Assembly (NCBI GenBank): GCA_027886785.1
Contig: JAPCJV010000107.1
Location: 1-6,334 of the forward strand
Direction: 5' to 3'
DNA length: 6,334 nt
DNA from: Nitrososphaerota archaeon
GTDB taxonomy: Archaea; Thermoproteota; Nitrososphaeria; Nitrososphaerales; CADDZS01
Shown here: positions 5,550 to 6,334 of the stretch, piece by piece
Layout: each line of letters starts with the position of its first letter
Numbering within the stretch: position 1 is the first letter of the stretch
Program-made: the position numbers and the translations under genes
Notes under the pieces: generated by a model
Databases searched by the model: none
What the model saw: only the letters and a program-made list of their open reading frames with translations
What the model was told of the DNA's origin: nothing

Positions 5550-6057
5550 TCAAGAACGGGACTTCCAGAGGAGATAGATTATCGCGAAGCTGAATACTAC
5601 CACTATGACGGATCCTCTGAGCGAATCGTCGGCTGCGCTAGGTGTAAGTAAATTCGCGAGGTAAATTGCAATTTCCGAGAGAGCACTGTACACAATCGCG
5701 ATCAGATTAATGGCAAAAGGAATCCCCAGGACAACGAATTAGCTCGTAAAGCAGTCAGAGCTGCTAGTAAAGCGACGATCCCAATGCCGAAATGAATGTC
5801 CCAGAGTCGTTCCCATCCCGGCCAGAGCGAACTTTGCGAAAGCGATGCCTCCCCCGGTGATCAAAGCCCCGTTAAGGAACTGTAGAACTAAGATGGGACT
5901 CTTGTATTTTGAACTCTTTTTTCTGCGGCAGCCGATTGTTTTCTCCGTCTAGCGTTTTGAGGGTGTTGCTGAATGCGCCGCCTTGACTTTTCATGTTTCT
6001 ATTCAGAAAAGATCTTGACACCATTTCTCTAACCATCCTACTTACAGAGCCAGTCAT
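5550..6057 (-). pseudogene. Frameshifted membrane-protein gene (about four helices), unrecognised family
   Basis: No single frame is long, but joining frames gives a continuous membrane protein. ATG 6057, preceded by AGGAG, opens a polar N-terminus ending NNRLPQKK. Dropping one base in the six-T run at 5917-5922 leads into SSKYKSPILVLQFLNGALIT and GGGIAFAKFALAG. Dropping one base near CCC 5817-5819 continues as WERLWDIHFGIGIVALLAAL. A shift back near 5730-5745 gives VVLGIPFAINLIAIVYSALS, IAIYLANLLTP, and finally GSVIVVVFSFAIIYLLWKSR to TGA 5550. The last two shifts compensate each other, leaving TAA 5741-5739 in the nominal frame. The reconstructed protein has about 168 residues with an N-terminal cytosolic tail. 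I do not recognise the family. The damage may be true decay or indel errors, since one site is a homopolymer. The 61-residue frame 6057-5872 may be annotated alone but is only the intact N-terminal fragment. Confidence 0.65.
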
Positions 6058-6060
6058 GAT

Positions 6061-6065
6061 CTCCT
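6061..6065 (-). promoter_or_regulatory. Shine-Dalgarno site of the decayed membrane-protein gene
   Basis: Read leftward, AGGAG lies three bases before ATG 6057. The spacing is somewhat short, but the context AGGAG-ATC resembles the 16S complement. It marks 6057 as the ancestral start in preference to ATG 5994. Confidence 0.45.
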
Positions 6066-6075
6066 ATATCTTTGG

Positions 6076-6094
6076 TGTTACTTCAAGGGTAACA
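6076..6094. repeat. Palindrome TGTTAC-N7-GTAACA, possible operator between divergent genes
   Basis: TGTTAC at 6076-6081 is the exact reverse complement of GTAACA at 6089-6094, with a seven-base spacer. It sits in the 106-base gap between the leftward membrane-protein start (6057) and the rightward hydrolase start (6164). Half-sites of six bases with 13 bases between their centres suit a dimeric winged-helix repressor or activator. The regulator is unknown. Confidence 0.4.
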
Positions 6095-6130
6095 AGCACA
6101 TTTCAGATCAAGCTCCAAAATCGAAAGCAC

Positions 6131-6140
6131 TATTAGAAAA
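6131..6140 (+). promoter_or_regulatory. TATA-like box for the hydrolase gene
   Basis: TATTAGAAAA lies 24-33 bases before ATG 6164, predicting a transcript that begins within a few bases of the start codon, as in a leaderless message. No ribosome site precedes the ATG, which agrees with this. Confidence 0.4.
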
Positions 6141-6163
6141 AATGAAAGTTTGTTGTATACCAC

Positions 6164-6334
6164 ATGACCACGTTTGTTCTTGTACCCGGAGCTTGGCTCG
6201 GAGGATGGGTCTGGAAGAAGATAATTCCATCACTCGAAGAGAAAGGACATACTGTCTACCCCATCACGCTTACGGGCATGGGAGAAAGAGTACATCTCGC
6301 ATCGAAGGATCTCGGCATCGAAACTGCGATTCAA
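6164..6334 (+). CDS. Alpha/beta-fold hydrolase, N-terminal part (cut by right edge)
   Basis: ATG 6164 opens 57 codons that run off the window. The start FVLVPGAWLGGWVWKKIIP (residues 4-22) carries the first beta strand and the oxyanion-hole region (P-G-A-W-x-G-G-W). LEEKGHTVYPITLTGMGERV (28-47) gives the second helix and strand, and then HLAS. This pattern belongs to the esterase/methyl-ester-hydrolase-like group of alpha/beta hydrolases (Abhydrolase_6, SABP2- or EstC-like). The catalytic Ser, Asp and His lie beyond the window, so activity and substrate cannot be judged. A TGA at 6143-6145 in the same frame makes ATG 6164 the first usable start. It is cytosolic by the visible part and divergent from the decayed membrane gene across a palindrome. 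Confidence 0.87.
   Translation, partial: MTTFVLVPGAWLGGWVWKKIIPSLEEKGHTVYPITLTGMGERVHLASKDLGIETAIQ

Noticed and set aside
5730..5819. Programmed ribosomal frameshifting in the 5550-6057 gene
   Set aside because: No clear slippery heptamer with a downstream structure is seen at the two inner sites, and three separate shifts in one short gene fit decay or indel error better.
6142..6166. ATG 6142 as hydrolase start
   Set aside because: It is in a different frame from the hydrolase; the correct frame has a TGA at 6143-6145 and first ATG at 6164.

Overview
This 6.3 kb window looks archaeal. Several gene starts have a TATA-like box about 25 bases upstream of the start codon and little or no leader. 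One internal gene start (TTG at 818) instead has a GGTGATT ribosome-binding site. Oligo-T stretches follow hairpins at gene ends, and a PPOX-class protein of a probably F420-dependent group is present. I infer a Thermoproteota/Nitrososphaeria- or Bathyarchaeia-like genome. This rests on style and gene content, not on a marker gene, so the lineage is tentative. No rRNA, tRNA, CRISPR array, insertion sequence or phage gene is visible.

Left part (1-1860): an HxlR-family regulator, cut by the left edge, reads leftward. A PPOX-class flavin/F420-type oxidoreductase (405-815) and an HtrA-like serine protease without a signal peptide (818-1792) read rightward as a tight two-gene unit. The divergent starts are only 9 bases apart, and the rightward TATA box lies inside the first codons of the regulator. 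The regulator keeps the cysteine used for redox sensing in YodB-type HxlR proteins. A redox-controlled reductase plus protein-quality-control unit is a reasonable hypothesis. A clear hairpin/T-tract terminator ends the unit.

Middle part (1868-4220): a small leftward membrane-protein gene has an in-frame TGA at codon 4 of its apparent full-length frame, so it is either broken or starts later. A possible 65-residue leftward protein lies head-to-head with a 505-residue rightward lipid-linked polysaccharide flippase (Wzx/RfbX/MATE-like). The flippase ends at a short hairpin with a T tract.

Right part (4228-6334): a leftward PLP-dependent trans-sulfuration enzyme (cystathionine gamma-synthase/beta-lyase type) is preceded on the same strand by a membrane-protein gene that is readable only if three frameshifts are allowed. 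Across a roughly 106-base divergent intergenic region containing a 6-7-6 palindrome, an alpha/beta hydrolase starts rightward and is cut by the right edge.

The long enzymes and the transporter are intact, while the two short membrane-protein genes are damaged. This points to local gene decay or to local sequence errors. I do not see a convincing new multi-gene system. The best leads are the HxlR-PPOX-HtrA module, the in-frame TGA, and the three-frame membrane gene.
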